From Actinomadura madurae (GTDB lineage: Bacteria > Actinomycetota > Actinomycetes > Streptosporangiales > Streptosporangiaceae), in contig NZ_FOVH01000010.1 in assembly GCF_900115095.1 (NCBI RefSeq), positions 248,001-312,000 of the forward strand: a DNA stretch of 64,000 bases, given 5' to 3'. Positions within the stretch are counted from its first letter, which is position 1. Each line of letters begins with the position of its first letter. Shown here piece by piece: positions 8,809 to 19,338 of the stretch. The notes beneath the pieces were generated by a model. The model made no database searches and was not told the origin of the DNA. It was given only the letters and a program-made list of their open reading frames with translations. The position numbers were made by a program, and so were the translations under genes.

Positions 8809-9861
8809 GTGGCCGCCGAATCACCGGAGGCGCCCGACGGCCGGCGGCTGGCGGTGATGGAGGACGTGGCCGCGATGGCCGGCGTCTCGGCGATGACCGT
8901 GTCGCGCGTGCTGAACACCCCCGAGAAGGTCCGCCCGCAGACGCGCGCCCGGGTGATGGCGGCGGTGCAGGCCCTCGACTACCGGCCGAACTCGGCGGCC
9001 CGGGTGCTGGCCACCGGCCGCTCCGGAGTGCTCGGCGTGGTCAGCTTCGACACCACGCTGTACGGGCCGGCGTCCACGCTGTTCAGCATCGAGCAGGCCG
9101 CCCGCGAGCACGGCTACACCGTCAGCATCGTCAGCCTGAGCTCGCTGAACCGGCGCTCGATCGGCGAGGGCGTGGAGCGGCTCCGCGCCCAGTCGGCCGA
9201 CGGGATCATGGTCGTGGCCCCGCACGAGTCGGCGGCGGACGGGCTGAAGGAGCTGCCGGCCGACACCCCGCTGGTCGCGGTCGGCGCGGGCGGCGACGTG
9301 CCGTTCCCGGTCGCCGCGGTGGACCACCGGGCGGGCGCCGAGCGCGCGGTCCGGCACCTGCTCAGCCTCGGGCACGAGACGGTCGTGCACCTGGCCGGCC
9401 CGGCCGACTGGGTGGACGCGACCGGCCGGGTGGAGGGCTGGCGTGCGGCGCTGCGGGACGCCGGGCGCGACGTCCCGGAGATGCCCGCGGGCGACTGGAG
9501 CGCCCGGTCCGGCTACGAGCACGGCCGGCAGATCGCCGCCGACCCCGGCGTCACCGCGGTGTTCGCGGCCAACGACGCGATGGCGCTCGGGCTGCTGCGG
9601 GCGCTGCGCGAGGCCGGCCGGGACGTGCCCGGCGACATCAGCGTCGTCGGCTTCGACGACGTCCCGGAGGCCGCCTACTTCCCGCCGCCGCTGACCACCG
9701 TCCGGCAGAACTTCGCCGAGGTGGGGCGGCGCGCGTTCGGCCTGCTCCTGGACCGGATCGGGGGAGGCCCCCCGCCGGCCGGGAGGGCCGCCGCGGCCCG
9801 CCGCGTCGTCGAACCGGAACTCGTCGTCCGGGAGAGCACCGGGGTGCGCCGCCGGACCTGA
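8809..9861 (+). CDS. LacI-family regulator of the arabinose genes (LacI1)
   Basis: A 350-aa LacI/GalR protein. The helix-turn-helix and hinge occupy residues 18-70 (DVAAMAGVSAMTVSRVLNTP, then PNSAARVLATGRS), followed by a periplasmic-binding-type sensor domain ending in VSVVGFDDVPEA-like sequence and TTVRQ. GTG start preceded by GGGGAGG. It stands 64 nt before araD in the same direction, with operator-like sites in front of both, so it most likely represses ara genes in the absence of an arabinose-derived inducer. It is a close paralogue of LacI2 (complement 13779-14804) but has a different recognition helix (SAMTVSRV versus SHQTVSRV). Confidence 0.9.
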   Translation: MAAESPEAPDGRRLAVMEDVAAMAGVSAMTVSRVLNTPEKVRPQTRARVMAAVQALDYRPNSAARVLATGRSGVLGVVSFDTTLYGPASTLFSIEQAAREHGYTVSIVSLSSLNRRSIGEGVERLRAQSADGIMVVAPHESAADGLKELPADTPLVAVGAGGDVPFPVAAVDHRAGAERAVRHLLSLGHETVVHLAGPADWVDATGRVEGWRAALRDAGRDVPEMPAGDWSARSGYEHGRQIAADPGVTAVFAANDAMALGLLRALREAGRDVPGDISVVGFDDVPEAAYFPPPLTTVRQNFAEVGRRAFGLLLDRIGGGPPPAGRAAAARRVVEPELVVRESTGVRRRT

Positions 9862-9901
9862 CCCCGTCCCGACCGGGACCCGGCTACTTCCACGGACAAG
9901 A

Positions 9902-9915
9902 TGTTAGCGCTAACA
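9902..9915. promoter_or_regulatory. Perfect LacI-type operator before araD
   Basis: TGTTAGCGCTAACA is a perfect 14-bp palindrome with the central CG expected for LacI-family proteins. It overlaps the AAGGAG Shine-Dalgarno of araD (ATG at 9926), so binding would block expression of araDAB. Confidence 0.85.
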
Positions 9916-9925
9916 AGGAGTGGAC

Positions 9926-10651
9926 ATGTCAGAGTCTCCTCCGGGGGCGGCCCCCCAGACCCCCGGGGCAGAGCGCTCGGACCCGGGCGGGGCGATCGCC
10001 GCGCTCCGCACGGAGCTCGCCGCCCTGCACCGGATGCTCGTCGAGAGCGGCCTCGTGGTGTGGACGGCCGGGAACGTCTCCGCCCGCGCCGGCGCGGACG
10101 CGTTCCTGATCAAACCCAGCGGCGTCCCGTACGAGGACCTCACCCCCGACGCGATGGTGCTGTGCGACCTGGACGGCGAGCCGATCGGGGAGGCGCCGCT
10201 CGCGCCGTCCAGCGACGTCTTCGCGCACGCGTACGTGTACCGGCACCGCCCGGACGTCGGCGGAGTGGTGCACACCCACTCGACCTACGCCACCGCGTGG
10301 GCGGCGCGCGACGAGCCCATCCCGTGCGTGCTGACCGCGATGGCGGACGAGTTCGGCGGCGAGATCCCCGTCGGCCCGTTCGCGCTCATCGGCGGCGACG
10401 ACATCGGCCGCGGCATCGTCGAGACCCTCGACGGGCACCGCAGCCCCGCCGTCCTCATGCGCAACCACGGCGTCTTCACCATCGGCGCCGACGCCCGCGC
10501 CGCGGTCAAGGCGGCCGTGATGTGCGAGGACGCCGCCCGGACCGTCCATGTGTCCCGCCAGCTCGGCGAGCCGCTGCCGATGGCCGCCGGCGACGTCGAC
10601 CGGCTCTACGACCGCTACCAGAACGTCTACGGGCAGAAGGGCCGACCATGA
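9926..10651 (+). CDS. araD: L-ribulose-5-phosphate 4-epimerase
   Basis: A 241-aa class II aldolase-fold enzyme that converts L-ribulose 5-phosphate to D-xylulose 5-phosphate, the last step of the arabinose route into the pentose phosphate pathway. Zinc ligands are visible in HTHST (around residue 110) and in the C-terminal RNHGVF motif. The substrate loop NVSAR is present near the N-terminus. The ATG at 9926 is chosen over a GTG at 9920 because AAGGAG (9915-9920) is correctly spaced for it. The stop overlaps araA (ATGA). Confidence 0.95.
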   Translation: MSESPPGAAPQTPGAERSDPGGAIAALRTELAALHRMLVESGLVVWTAGNVSARAGADAFLIKPSGVPYEDLTPDAMVLCDLDGEPIGEAPLAPSSDVFAHAYVYRHRPDVGGVVHTHSTYATAWAARDEPIPCVLTAMADEFGGEIPVGPFALIGGDDIGRGIVETLDGHRSPAVLMRNHGVFTIGADARAAVKAAVMCEDAARTVHVSRQLGEPLPMAAGDVDRLYDRYQNVYGQKGRP

Positions 10652-12144
10652 GCTTCCCGAACCGCGAGATCTGGTTCCTCACCGGCAGCCAGGGCCTGTA
10701 CGGCGAGGACACCCTGCGCCAGGTCGCGGCCCAGTCCCGGGAGATCGCCGCGCGGCTCGGCGAGGCGCTCCCCGTCGCCCTGACGTGGAAGCCCGTGCTG
10801 ACCGGCGCGGAGGCGATCCGCCGCACGTGCCTGGACGCCGCCGCCGACGACTCCTGCGTCGGCGTGGTCGCGTGGATGCACACCTTCTCCCCGGCCAAGA
10901 TGTGGATCTCCGGCCTGGACGCGCTCGGCAAGCCGCTGCTGCACCTGCACACGCAGGCGAACGTCGAGCTGCCCTGGCGGACGATCGACATGGACTTCAT
11001 GAACCTCAACCAGGCCGCGCACGGCGACCGGGAATTCGGGTACGTCCAGGCACGGCTCGGCGTCGCCCGCAAGACCGTCGCCGGGCACGTCGGCGACCCG
11101 GCGGTCGGCGCGCGCGTCGCCGCGTGGGCGCGGGCCGCGGCCGGGTACCACGAGCTGCGCACGCTGCGGCTGGCCCGGTTCGGCGACAACATGCGGGACG
11201 TCGCGGTCACCGAGGGCGACAAGGTCGAGGCGCAGCTCCGGTTCGGCGTCTCCGTCAACACCTACGGCGTGAACGACCTGGTGGAGGTGGTGGACGCCGT
11301 CCCCGACGACGCCATCGCCGAGCTGGTCAAGGAGTACGAGGACGTGTACGACGTGGTCCCCGCGCTGCGGGCGGGCGGCGAGCGCCACGACGCGCTCCGC
11401 TACGGCGCGCGGATCGAGCTCGGCCTGCGGACGTTCCTGGACGGCGGCGGCTTCAAGGCGTTCACCACGAACTTCGAGGACCTCGGCGGGCTCCGGCAGC
11501 TGCCCGGCCTCGCCGTCCAGCGCCTCATGGCCGACGGCTACGGCTTCGGCGGCGAGGGCGACTGGAAGACCGCGACGCTGCTCCGGACGCTGAAGGCCGC
11601 CTCCGCGGGGCTGCCCGGCGGCACCTCGTTCATGGAGGACTACACCTACCACCTGGAGCCCGGCAACGAGCTGATCCTCGGCGCGCACATGCTGGAGGTG
11701 TGCCCGTCGATCGCCGCCGGACGTCCGGCGCTGGAGATCCATCCGCTCGCCATCGGCGGGCGGGAGGACCCGGTGCGCCTGGTGTTCGACGCCGAGCCGG
11801 GCCCGGCCGTCGTGGCCGGCCTCGCCGACATGGGCGACCGGTTCCGGCTCGTCGCCAACGAGATCGAGGTCGTCGCGCCGCCGGAGCCGCTGCCGATGCT
11901 GCCGGTCGCCCGCGCGGTGTGGCGCCCGCTGCCGGACCTGCGCACGTCCACCGAGGCGTGGCTGACGGCGGGGGCGCCGCACCACACCGTCCTGTCCGCC
12001 GCGCTCGGCGTGCAGGAGCTGGACGACCTCGCCGAGATGACCGGCGTCGAGCTGCTCACCATCGACGCCGGCACCACCCTTCGGCAGTTCACCAAGGAGA
12101 TCCGCTGGAACCAGGCGTACCACCGCCTGGCCCGCGGGCTGTGA
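10648..12144 (+). CDS. araA: L-arabinose isomerase
   Basis: A 498-aa enzyme (E. coli AraA is 500 aa) converting L-arabinose to L-ribulose with Mn2+. Recognisable family segments include [14 protein letters not shown] at the N-terminus, [19 protein letters not shown], and the metal-binding region around GEGDWKTA and [13 protein letters not shown]. The start overlaps the araD stop, and araB follows after 9 nt with its own GAGGAGG-like site, so araD-araA-araB is one operon under the 9902 operator. Confidence 0.98.
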   Translation: MSFPNREIWFLTGSQGLYGEDTLRQVAAQSREIAARLGEALPVALTWKPVLTGAEAIRRTCLDAAADDSCVGVVAWMHTFSPAKMWISGLDALGKPLLHLHTQANVELPWRTIDMDFMNLNQAAHGDREFGYVQARLGVARKTVAGHVGDPAVGARVAAWARAAAGYHELRTLRLARFGDNMRDVAVTEGDKVEAQLRFGVSVNTYGVNDLVEVVDAVPDDAIAELVKEYEDVYDVVPALRAGGERHDALRYGARIELGLRTFLDGGGFKAFTTNFEDLGGLRQLPGLAVQRLMADGYGFGGEGDWKTATLLRTLKAASAGLPGGTSFMEDYTYHLEPGNELILGAHMLEVCPSIAAGRPALEIHPLAIGGREDPVRLVFDAEPGPAVVAGLADMGDRFRLVANEIEVVAPPEPLPMLPVARAVWRPLPDLRTSTEAWLTAGAPHHTVLSAALGVQELDDLAEMTGVELLTIDAGTTLRQFTKEIRWNQAYHRLARGL

Positions 12145-12153
12145 GGAGGAGCC

Positions 12154-13782
12154 ATGAGCGCGGACGAGCGCTACGTCGTCGGCGTCGACTTCGGGACGCT
12201 GTCGGGCCGGGCGGTGCTCGTCCGCGTCCGGGACGGCGCCGAGGTCGGCGACGGCGTGCACGAGTACGACCACGGGGTCATCGACAGGGAGCTCCCGGGC
12301 GGCGCGGTACTCGGGCCCGACTGGGCCCTCCAGGCGCCGGGGGACTGGCTGGACGTGCTGCGCTTCGCCGTGCCGAAGGCCCTCGCCGTCGCCGGGGTCC
12401 CCGCCGCCCAGGTCATCGGCATCGGCACGGACTTCACCGCGTGCACGGTCCTCCCGACCACCGCGGACGGGACGCCGCTCTGCGAGCTGTACCCCGACCG
12501 GCCGCACTCGTGGCCGAAGCTCTGGAAGCACCACGCCGCGCAGCCGCACGCGGAGCGGATCAACGCCCTGGCCGCCGAGCGCGGCGAGCCGTGGCTGCGC
12601 CGCTACGGCGGCAAGATCTCCTCCGAGTGGGAGTTCGCCAAGGGGCTCCAGCTGCTCGAACAGGACCCCGACCTGTACGACCTGGCCGAACGGTGGATCG
12701 AGGCCGCCGACTGGATCGTCTGGCGGCTCACCGGCCGGGAGTCCCGCAACATCTGCACGGCCGGCTACAAGGGCATCTACCAGGACGGCGGCTACCCGTC
12801 CCGCGAGTTCCTGGCCGCGCTCGACCCCCGTTTCGCCGACTTCCCCGCCAAGCTGGGCCACGACCTGGAGCCCCTCGGCGGCCTCGCCGGCACGCTGACC
12901 GCGGAGGCCGCCGCCTGGACGGGCCTGCCCGAGGGCATCGCCGTCGCGGTCGGCAACGTCGACGCCCACGTCACCGCCGCCGCGGCCGACGCCGTCCGGC
13001 CGGGCCGGATGGTCGCGATCATGGGGACGTCCACCTGCCACGTCATGTCGTCGGACCTGCTCGCCGAGGTCCCCGGCATGTGCGGCGTCGTGAAGGACGG
13101 CATCGTCCCGGGCCTGTGGGGATACGAGGCGGGCCAGTCCGGCGTCGGCGACATCTTCGCCTGGTTCGTCGACACCTGCGTCCCCGCCGCCTACCACCAG
13201 GCCGCGGCCGCCGCTGGGCGGACCGTCCACGAGCACCTCACCGCGCTCGCCGAGGCCCAGCCGGTCGGGCGGCACGGGCTCGTCGCGCTGGACTGGCACA
13301 ACGGCAACCGGTCGGTCCTGGTCGACCACGACCTGTCCGGCCTGATCGTCGGGCAGACCCTCGCCACCCGGCCCGAGGACGTCTACCGCGCGCTCATCGA
13401 GGCGACGGCGTTCGGCACCCGCATGATCGTCGAGACGTTCGAGGCGTCGGGCGTCTCGGTCGAGGAGCTCGTCGTCGCGGGCGGCCTGCTGAAGAACACC
13501 TTCCTCATGCAGGTGTACACCGACGTCCTGCGCCGCCCGCTGTCGCTGATCGGGTCGTCGCAGGGCCCGGCGCTCGGCGCCGCGATCCACGCCGCCGTCG
13601 CCGCGGGGGCGCACCCCGACATCACCTCGGCCGCCGCCGCGATGGGACGCCGCGTCCCGTCCGCCTTCGTCCCGGACCGGGCGCGGGCCGACGCCTACGA
13701 CGCCCTCTACGAGATCTACCGGTCGCTGCACGACCACTTCGCCGACGGCGAGATCATGCACCGCCTGCGCGCCCTGCGCTAG
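12154..13782 (+). CDS. araB: L-ribulokinase
   Basis: A 542-aa FGGY-family sugar kinase phosphorylating L-ribulose to L-ribulose 5-phosphate. The N-terminal phosphate loop GVDFGTLSGRAVLV and the C-terminal FGGY segment (VAGGLLKNTFLMQVY, then LGAAIHAA) are intact, as is the WHNGNRS signature specific to ribulokinases. It completes the AraBAD set. Its TAG stop (13780-13782) shares a CTAG with the stop of the opposing lacI2 gene. Confidence 0.97.
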   Translation: MSADERYVVGVDFGTLSGRAVLVRVRDGAEVGDGVHEYDHGVIDRELPGGAVLGPDWALQAPGDWLDVLRFAVPKALAVAGVPAAQVIGIGTDFTACTVLPTTADGTPLCELYPDRPHSWPKLWKHHAAQPHAERINALAAERGEPWLRRYGGKISSEWEFAKGLQLLEQDPDLYDLAERWIEAADWIVWRLTGRESRNICTAGYKGIYQDGGYPSREFLAALDPRFADFPAKLGHDLEPLGGLAGTLTAEAAAWTGLPEGIAVAVGNVDAHVTAAAADAVRPGRMVAIMGTSTCHVMSSDLLAEVPGMCGVVKDGIVPGLWGYEAGQSGVGDIFAWFVDTCVPAAYHQAAAAAGRTVHEHLTALAEAQPVGRHGLVALDWHNGNRSVLVDHDLSGLIVGQTLATRPEDVYRALIEATAFGTRMIVETFEASGVSVEELVVAGGLLKNTFLMQVYTDVLRRPLSLIGSSQGPALGAAIHAAVAAGAHPDITSAAAAMGRRVPSAFVPDRARADAYDALYEIYRSLHDHFADGEIMHRLRALR

Positions 13783-14804
13783 ACGATCCCGTACGAGGCG
13801 GCGGGGCCGGTGCTGCGGCGCACGATGAGCTTGCTCGGCACGAGCTTCGGCGCGTCCGGCGCGGGCCCGCCCCCGGTGAGCTGCGCGATCAGCAGCTCGA
13901 CGCAGTGCCGGCCGAGGGCGGTGAAGTCCTGCCGGACGGTGGTGAGCGGCGGGGTGAGGAACGCCGCCTCGGGGATGTCGTCGAACCCGATCACGCTGAC
14001 GTCGTCCGGCACCCGGCGGCCGCTCTCGTGGATCGCCCACAGCAGCCCGAGCGCGATCTGGTCGTTCGCCGCGAACACGGCCGTGACGTTCCGGTCGGCG
14101 GCGAGGACCCGGCCGCGCTCGTAGCCGGACCGGGCGCTCCAGTCGCCGGGCGCGCACTCCGGGACGTCCGCGCCCGCCTCGGCCAGCGCGTCCCGCCAGC
14201 CGCGGGTCCGCTCGTTCGCCTCCGACCAGTCGGCCGGGCCCGGCAGGTGGTGGACGGTCCGGTGCCCGAGCTCCAGCAGGTAGCGGGTCGCCTCCCGCGG
14301 CGCCAGGTAGTGATCGGCCGACACGGTCGGCACGGCCGCTCGCGGACCGAGCAGGACGGTCGGCAGGTCCCCCGGCAGGTGCCGCAGCGCCTCGTCCGCC
14401 GGGACGTGCCCGGGGATCATGATGATGCCGTCCACGCCCTGGTCGCGGAACCGGTCCACCGCCCCGGCGACCGCGCCGTGCCCCGGCGACTCCAGGCTCG
14501 CGACGCTGGTGAAGAAGTCGGCGGCGCGGGCGTTCCGCTCGATCGCCGCGATGATCGACGCCGGGCCGAACAGCGCGGTGTCGAAGCTGACCACGCCGAG
14601 CGTCCGGGACCGGCCGGTGGCGAGGGCGCGGGCCGCCGCGTTCGGCCGGAAGTCCAGCTGCGCCGCCGCGGCCAGCACCCGGTCCCGGGTCTTCGGGCTC
14701 ACCATCGGATGGTTCTTGAAAACCCGGGACACGGTCTGGTGGGAGACCCCGGCGAGCCGGGCGACGTCCCGCAGGCCGGGCCGGGCGGGTGGCGTGGCGG
14801 TCAT
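13779..14804 (-). CDS. LacI-family regulator, last gene of the sugar ABC operon (LacI2)
   Basis: A 341-aa LacI/GalR regulator with HTH residues 9-30 (DVARLAGVSHQTVSRVFKNH), hinge PNAAARALATGRS and a sugar-sensing domain very similar to LacI1 (shared GDWSARSGYE, TAVFAAND, PPLTTVRQ). ATG at 14804 is preceded by GGAGGG. It lies 44 nt downstream of the permease gene on the same strand, so it is probably part of the transporter operon. The different recognition helix suggests its operator differs from that of LacI1; TGTTACCGGTCACA (18851-18864) at the operon promoter is a candidate. Confidence 0.9.
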   Translation of the reverse strand: MTATPPARPGLRDVARLAGVSHQTVSRVFKNHPMVSPKTRDRVLAAAAQLDFRPNAAARALATGRSRTLGVVSFDTALFGPASIIAAIERNARAADFFTSVASLESPGHGAVAGAVDRFRDQGVDGIIMIPGHVPADEALRHLPGDLPTVLLGPRAAVPTVSADHYLAPREATRYLLELGHRTVHHLPGPADWSEANERTRGWRDALAEAGADVPECAPGDWSARSGYERGRVLAADRNVTAVFAANDQIALGLLWAIHESGRRVPDDVSVIGFDDIPEAAFLTPPLTTVRQDFTALGRHCVELLIAQLTGGGPAPDAPKLVPSKLIVRRSTGPAASYGIV

Positions 14805-14848
14805 GTCCCTCCGGAAGATACCGGGTCGCCCGGCCCGCGGCCGGGTGC

Positions 14849-16090
14849 TCAGCGCGCCGTGCCGCTGCGCCGCTTGGCCCAGATGTCGAACGCGACCGCC
14901 GCGAGCAGCACCAGGCCCTTGATCAGCATGACCCGCTCGCTCGGCGCGCCGAGCAGCGACATGCCGTTGTTGATCACACCCATGATCAGCCCCCCGGTGA
15001 TCGCCCCGATCACCTTGCCGACCCCGCCCTGCACGGCCGCGCCGCCGATGAACGCCGCCGCGATCGAGTCCAGCTCGAAGTTCGTCCCGGCGGTCGGGCC
15101 GGCCTGGTTGAGGCGCCCGGCGAACACCACGCCGGCGATGGACGCGAGCACGCCCATGTTGACGAACAGCCAGAACGACACCGACTTGACCTTGATACCG
15201 GACAGCTTGGCCGCGAGCGGGTTGCCGCCGAGCGCGTAGACGTGCCGTCCGAACACGGCCCGGTTGGTCACCAGCGTGTAGCCGAGCACGAGCACGCCCA
15301 GCAGGACGAGCACCCACGGCATGTTCTTGAACCGCGCGAGCTGCACGGCGATGAACATGACCACCACGACCGCGAGGGCGTTCTTCAGCGCGAACACCGC
15401 GAGCGGCTCGACCTTCTGCCCGTAGCCGATGCGCCCCTGCCGGTTCCGCCACCCCAGCCCGACGTACCCGCCGACCAGCGCGAGCGCGACCAGCAGGGTG
15501 AACAGGTCGGCGCCGCCGAGCGGCCCGAGCGCGATGTTGCCGAGGTAGCCGGACAGGAAGCCGTTGGCGATCGTGCGGACCTCGTCGGGGAACGGGCCGA
15601 TGCCCTGGTTGCCGAGGACGGTCAGGGTCAGCGCCCGGAACACCAGCATCCCGGCCAGCGTCACGATGAACGCGGGGATCTCGAAGTAGGCGATCCAGTA
15701 CCCCTGCCACGCCCCGATCGCGGCGCCGGCGAGGATCGTCAGCAGCACCGCCAGCGGCCACGGCACGTCGTGGTTCACCATCAGCACCGCCGAGATGGCC
15801 CCCGTCACCGCCACCACCGACCCCACCGACAGGTCGATGTGCCCGCCGATGATGATCAGGATCATCCCGATCGACAGGATCAGGATGTAGGAGTTCTGCA
15901 CGATGATGTTGGAGATGTTCTCCGGCGACAGCAGCCGCCCGTCGGTGAGCACCGCGAACAGCGCCACGATCAGCGCGAACGCGATGTAGATCCCGCTCTG
16001 CCGCAGGTTCACCGGCAGGGTCCGGCCGGGGGCCGGCCGCTGCGCCGGCGGCGGGGACACGGCCTTGTCGGCCGGCGCCACGCTGCTCAT
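14849..16090 (-). CDS. Sugar ABC transporter permease (XylH/AraH/MmsB type)
   Basis: A 413-aa integral membrane protein with a cytoplasmic N-terminal tail (about 30 residues) and roughly ten hydrophobic segments, including [19 protein letters not shown] and [20 protein letters not shown]. The [13 protein letters not shown] segment and [12 protein letters not shown] are typical of the branched ribose/xylose/arabinose permease family. The ATG at 16090 overlaps the ATPase stop (ATGA), giving tight coupling. With the adjacent ATPase and ChvE-like binding protein it forms a pentose importer, most likely for arabinose given the neighbouring araDAB. Confidence 0.93.
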   Translation of the reverse strand: MSSVAPADKAVSPPPAQRPAPGRTLPVNLRQSGIYIAFALIVALFAVLTDGRLLSPENISNIIVQNSYILILSIGMILIIIGGHIDLSVGSVVAVTGAISAVLMVNHDVPWPLAVLLTILAGAAIGAWQGYWIAYFEIPAFIVTLAGMLVFRALTLTVLGNQGIGPFPDEVRTIANGFLSGYLGNIALGPLGGADLFTLLVALALVGGYVGLGWRNRQGRIGYGQKVEPLAVFALKNALAVVVVMFIAVQLARFKNMPWVLVLLGVLVLGYTLVTNRAVFGRHVYALGGNPLAAKLSGIKVKSVSFWLFVNMGVLASIAGVVFAGRLNQAGPTAGTNFELDSIAAAFIGGAAVQGGVGKVIGAITGGLIMGVINNGMSLLGAPSERVMLIKGLVLLAAVAFDIWAKRRSGTAR

Positions 16091-17625
16091 GTCCTGGTCT
16101 CCTCGGTCTGGGTCATGTACTGCATCAGCCGCTCCGGCGTCGCCTCCGCCCGGCTCACCTCGCCGGTGATCCGCCCGCCCGCCATCGCGTACACGCGGTC
16201 GCAGATCCCGATCAGCTCGGGCAGCTCGGAGGAGATCACCAGCACCGCACGGCCCTGGTCGGCCATCCGGTTGATGATCGAATAGATCTCGTACTTGGCG
16301 CCGACGTCGATGCCGCGGGTCGGCTCGTCCAGGATCAGCACGTCGGCGTCGGTGAACATCCACTTCGACAGCACGACCTTCTGCTGGTTGCCGCCGCTCA
16401 GCTGCCCCGTCACCGACATGACGCTCGGCGTCTTGATGTTCATCTCCCTGCGGAACCGCTCCGCGACCTCGTACTCGCGGTTGTCGTCCACCCAGCCCGC
16501 CTTGGCGAGGCCGCGCAGCCCGGCCGCGGAGACGTTGCGCTTGACGTCCTCGATGAGGTTCAGGCCGTACGTCTTGCGGTCCTCGGTCGCGTACGCGAGC
16601 CCGTGCCGGATCGCGTCGCTGACCGTCCGGACCGCGATCTCCCTGCCGTCCTTGTAGATCCGGCCGGTGATCCCGATCCCGTAGCTGCGACCGAAGACGC
16701 TCATCGCCAGCTCGGTCCGGCCCGCGCCCATCAGGCCCGCGAGCCCCACGATCTCGCCGCGGCGCAGCACCAGGCGGGCGTCCTGCACGACGGTCCGGCC
16801 CCGCTGGGTGGGGGAGTGGACGGTCCAGTCCTCGATCCGCAGCACCTCGTCGCCGATCTCGGGGACGCGGTCGGGGAACCGGTGCTCCAGGTCGCGGCCG
16901 ACCATCCCGGAGATGATGCGGTCCTCGGACACGTCGCCGCTCATGTCGAGCGTCTCGATCGTCCGGCCGTCCCGCAGGATCGTCGTCGAGTCGGCGATCG
17001 CGCGGATCTCGTTCAGCTTGTGCGAGATGATCACGCAGGTGATGCCCTCGTCCCGCAGCCCGCGCAGCAGGTCGAGCAGGTGCGCGGAGTCGGCGTCGTT
17101 CAGCGCCGCGGTCGGCTCGTCCAGGATGAGCAGCTTCACCCGCTTGGACAGCGCCTTGGCGATCTCCACGAGCTGCTGCTTGCCGACGCCGAGGTCCATC
17201 GCGGGCGTCACCGGGTTCTCGTGCAGCCCGACCCGCTCCAGCAGCCGCGCGGCGTCGGCGTTCGTCCGGTTCCAGTCGATGAGCCCGAGCCGTCCCCGCC
17301 GCTCGTTGCCGAGGTAGATGTTCTCCGCGATCGACAGGTACGGGCTGAGCGCCAGCTCCTGGTGGATGATGACGATCCCGCGCTGCTCGCTGTCGCGGAT
17401 GCCGGAGAACCGGCACGGCCGGCCCTCGAACTCGATGTCGCCGCTGTAGTCGCCGTGCGGGTACACCCCGGACAGCACCTTCATCAGCGTCGACTTGCCG
17501 GCCCCGTTCTCGCCGCAGATCGCGTGGATCTCGCCCCGCCGCACCTCCAGGTTCACGTCCTGCAGGGCCTTGACCGCGGGAAAGGTCTTGGTGATGCCGC
17601 GCATCCGCAGTATCGCCTCGGTCAT
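16087..17625 (-). CDS. Sugar ABC transporter ATP-binding protein (XylG/AraG/MmsA type)
   Basis: A 512-aa protein with two tandem ABC domains, as in all CUT2 sugar importers. Domain 1 has Walker [10 protein letters not shown] (residues about 38-46) and Walker [12 protein letters not shown]. Domain 2 has the degenerate Walker [11 protein letters not shown], signature [10 protein letters not shown] and Walker [13 protein letters not shown]. It powers uptake through the adjacent permease. The stop overlaps the permease ATG, and the binding-protein gene ends 55 nt upstream. Confidence 0.96.
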   Translation of the reverse strand: MTEAILRMRGITKTFPAVKALQDVNLEVRRGEIHAICGENGAGKSTLMKVLSGVYPHGDYSGDIEFEGRPCRFSGIRDSEQRGIVIIHQELALSPYLSIAENIYLGNERRGRLGLIDWNRTNADAARLLERVGLHENPVTPAMDLGVGKQQLVEIAKALSKRVKLLILDEPTAALNDADSAHLLDLLRGLRDEGITCVIISHKLNEIRAIADSTTILRDGRTIETLDMSGDVSEDRIISGMVGRDLEHRFPDRVPEIGDEVLRIEDWTVHSPTQRGRTVVQDARLVLRRGEIVGLAGLMGAGRTELAMSVFGRSYGIGITGRIYKDGREIAVRTVSDAIRHGLAYATEDRKTYGLNLIEDVKRNVSAAGLRGLAKAGWVDDNREYEVAERFRREMNIKTPSVMSVTGQLSGGNQQKVVLSKWMFTDADVLILDEPTRGIDVGAKYEIYSIINRMADQGRAVLVISSELPELIGICDRVYAMAGGRITGEVSRAEATPERLMQYMTQTEETRT

Positions 17626-17680
17626 GGTCGTCCTCCGGGGGAGCGGGCGGGCGCCGGCACGGGCGCCCGCCCGGGTGGCG

Positions 17681-18811
17681 CTACTGCAGCTGGTTCGCGG
17701 TGTAGTAACCGGTGTCGATGAGCTGCTGCTTGTAATTGCCCTTGTTCACGATCACCGGGTTCAGCAGGTACGACGGCACGACCTTCTCGCCGTTGTCGTA
17801 GTCCTTGGTGTTGTTGACCTCGGGCTTGTTCCCCTTCAGCACCGCGTCGGCCATCTTGACCGTGACGGAGGCGAGCTGCCGGGTGTCCTTGTAGATCGTC
17901 GAGTACTGCTCGCCCGCGATGATCGACTTGACCGAGGCGACCTCGGCGTCCTGCCCGGTCACGATCGGGTACTTCTGGCCGCCCGTCCCGTAGCCGCTGG
18001 ACTTCAGCGCCGACAGGATGCCGATCGACAGCCCGTCGTAGGGGGACAGGACGCCCTGCACCTTCGTCCCGCCGCCGTAGTAGCGGGTGATGAGGTCCTC
18101 CATGCGCTGCTGCGCGCGCTCCGCGCTCCAGCGCAGCGTCGCGATGGTCTTGAAGTCCTTCTGGCCGCTCTTGACGACGAGGGCGCCCTTGTCGAGGTAC
18201 GGCTTCAGGGTGTCCATCGCGCCGTTGTAGAAGAACGTCGCGTTGTTGTCGTCGGGGGAGCCGGCGAACAGCTCGATGTTGAACGGGCCCTTGGCCGTCC
18301 CCTCCGAGCCGTCCTGCTTCTTCAGCCCGAGCCCGATGAGCAGCGACGTCGCCTGCTGGACGCCGACCTTGTAGTTGTCGAAGGTGGCGTAGTAGTCGAC
18401 GTTCGGCGAGTTGCGGATCAGCCGGTCGTAGGAGATGACCGGGATGTCCTTGTCCGCCGCCGCCTGCAGCTGCGTGGTGAGCGCGGTGCCGTCGATGGAG
18501 GCGATGACCAGCAGCCGGGCGCCCTTGGTGATCTGGTTGTCGATCTGGTTGGCCTGGGTGGGGATGTCGTCCTGGGCGTACTGGAGGTCGACCTTGTAGC
18601 CGAGCTGCTCCAGCTGCTTGCGGACGTTGTCGCCGTCGTGGATCCAGCGCTCCGACGAGCGGGTCGGCATCGTGACGCCGACCAGTGCGCCCGCCGCGGA
18701 CTTGTTCTCGGCCTTCTCCTTGTCGACGGTCTTCTCCGCCGATCCGCACGCGGTCATGCCGAACGCGAGGCCGAGGCCCAGCGCCAGGGTGACGAGCTTC
18801 CTACGCTTCAC
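17681..18811 (-). CDS. chvE: ChvE-like sugar-binding lipoprotein
   Basis: A 376-aa extracellular substrate-binding lipoprotein: signal peptide with lipobox GMTACGS (Cys22 lipidated) followed by a type I periplasmic-binding fold. Sequence such as [26 protein letters not shown] and [12 protein letters not shown] matches the ChvE/multiple-sugar-binding group, which binds arabinose, xylose and related sugars. It is the first gene of the operon binding protein-ATPase-permease-lacI2. The 260 bp upstream hold several LacI-type operator sites, linking transport to the araDAB regulon. Confidence 0.92.
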   Translation of the reverse strand: MKRRKLVTLALGLGLAFGMTACGSAEKTVDKEKAENKSAAGALVGVTMPTRSSERWIHDGDNVRKQLEQLGYKVDLQYAQDDIPTQANQIDNQITKGARLLVIASIDGTALTTQLQAAADKDIPVISYDRLIRNSPNVDYYATFDNYKVGVQQATSLLIGLGLKKQDGSEGTAKGPFNIELFAGSPDDNNATFFYNGAMDTLKPYLDKGALVVKSGQKDFKTIATLRWSAERAQQRMEDLITRYYGGGTKVQGVLSPYDGLSIGILSALKSSGYGTGGQKYPIVTGQDAEVASVKSIIAGEQYSTIYKDTRQLASVTVKMADAVLKGNKPEVNNTKDYDNGEKVVPSYLLNPVIVNKGNYKQQLIDTGYYTANQLQ

Positions 18812-18850
18812 GTCTCACCTCGGGGGTGGTGCCGGTGTCCCGGGACACAC

Positions 18851-18876
18851 TGTTACCGGTCACACTTCCATGTCAA
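18851..18876 (-). promoter_or_regulatory. Promoter/operator of the sugar ABC operon
   Basis: On the minus strand TTGACA (18876-18871) precedes a -10 region that overlaps TGTTACCGGTCACA (18851-18864), an almost perfect palindrome matching 11 of 14 bases of the araD operator. The altered central bases may mark it as the LacI2 site. The -10 itself is weak. Confidence 0.5.
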
Positions 18877-18937
18877 GAGCCCGCTGCGCGCCGCGTCACC
18901 GCCGTGACCGCCCGCCCGGACGAACTCGCCCACCGAT

Positions 18938-18951
18938 TGTTAGCGTTATCA
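18938..18951. promoter_or_regulatory. Second LacI-type operator upstream of the ABC operon
   Basis: TGTTAGCGTTATCA matches 12 of 14 bases of the perfect araD operator. It lies 127 bp upstream of the binding-protein start, so it could act as an auxiliary operator, for instance by looping to the promoter-proximal site. Confidence 0.6.
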
Positions 18952-19338
18952 CTCCGCGCGTCAACACTCCGCGAGGTCTTGATCTGCGAGGACTGTCCTG
19001 AGCAGCCGAAACGGGCCCGAATCGGGGTGGAGTTCTAGGGCGGCTCTTGACAGTCCGGCTGGTTAACGCAAACATCGGCGGGCCCCGCCCGCGAGCAGGT
19101 CGACGCCGAGGGCCTCGCCCCCGAGCAGGACCCCGAGCGCGACCCGCCCCCCTTGCGATCACCTGGCTCGGCAGCAGGCCGGCCGGCTCACCCGGCGGCC
19201 GGTCCCGGTCGGTTCGGAACCGTGTGGTGGCGCGCCGAACCGGACGTCCTCGCCGCGCGTACGAGCAAGGGGGGTGGTCCCTGCGGGACCCACACGTCGG
19301 GACTCTGAATGGACAGCGATTCGTGAAACCAGCGCAGG
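18952..19338. other. Gene-poor interval with a duplicated TTGACA/operator block
   Basis: No convincing gene is seen. At 19047-19075 the arrangement TTGACA-N17-AAACAT with the operator-like GGTTAACGCAAACA (19061-19074) nearly repeats the lacI1 promoter block at 8744-8772. It points rightward, toward the small Cys-motif gene at 19339, although the operator could also serve the leftward ABC operon. Nothing else was recognised. Confidence 0.5.

Noticed and set aside
10548-15239. 1563-codon plus-strand open frame across araA, araB and beyond
   Set aside because: Out-of-frame shadow; the in-frame products AraA and AraB are unmistakable and the composition of the shadow is Arg/Gly-biased.
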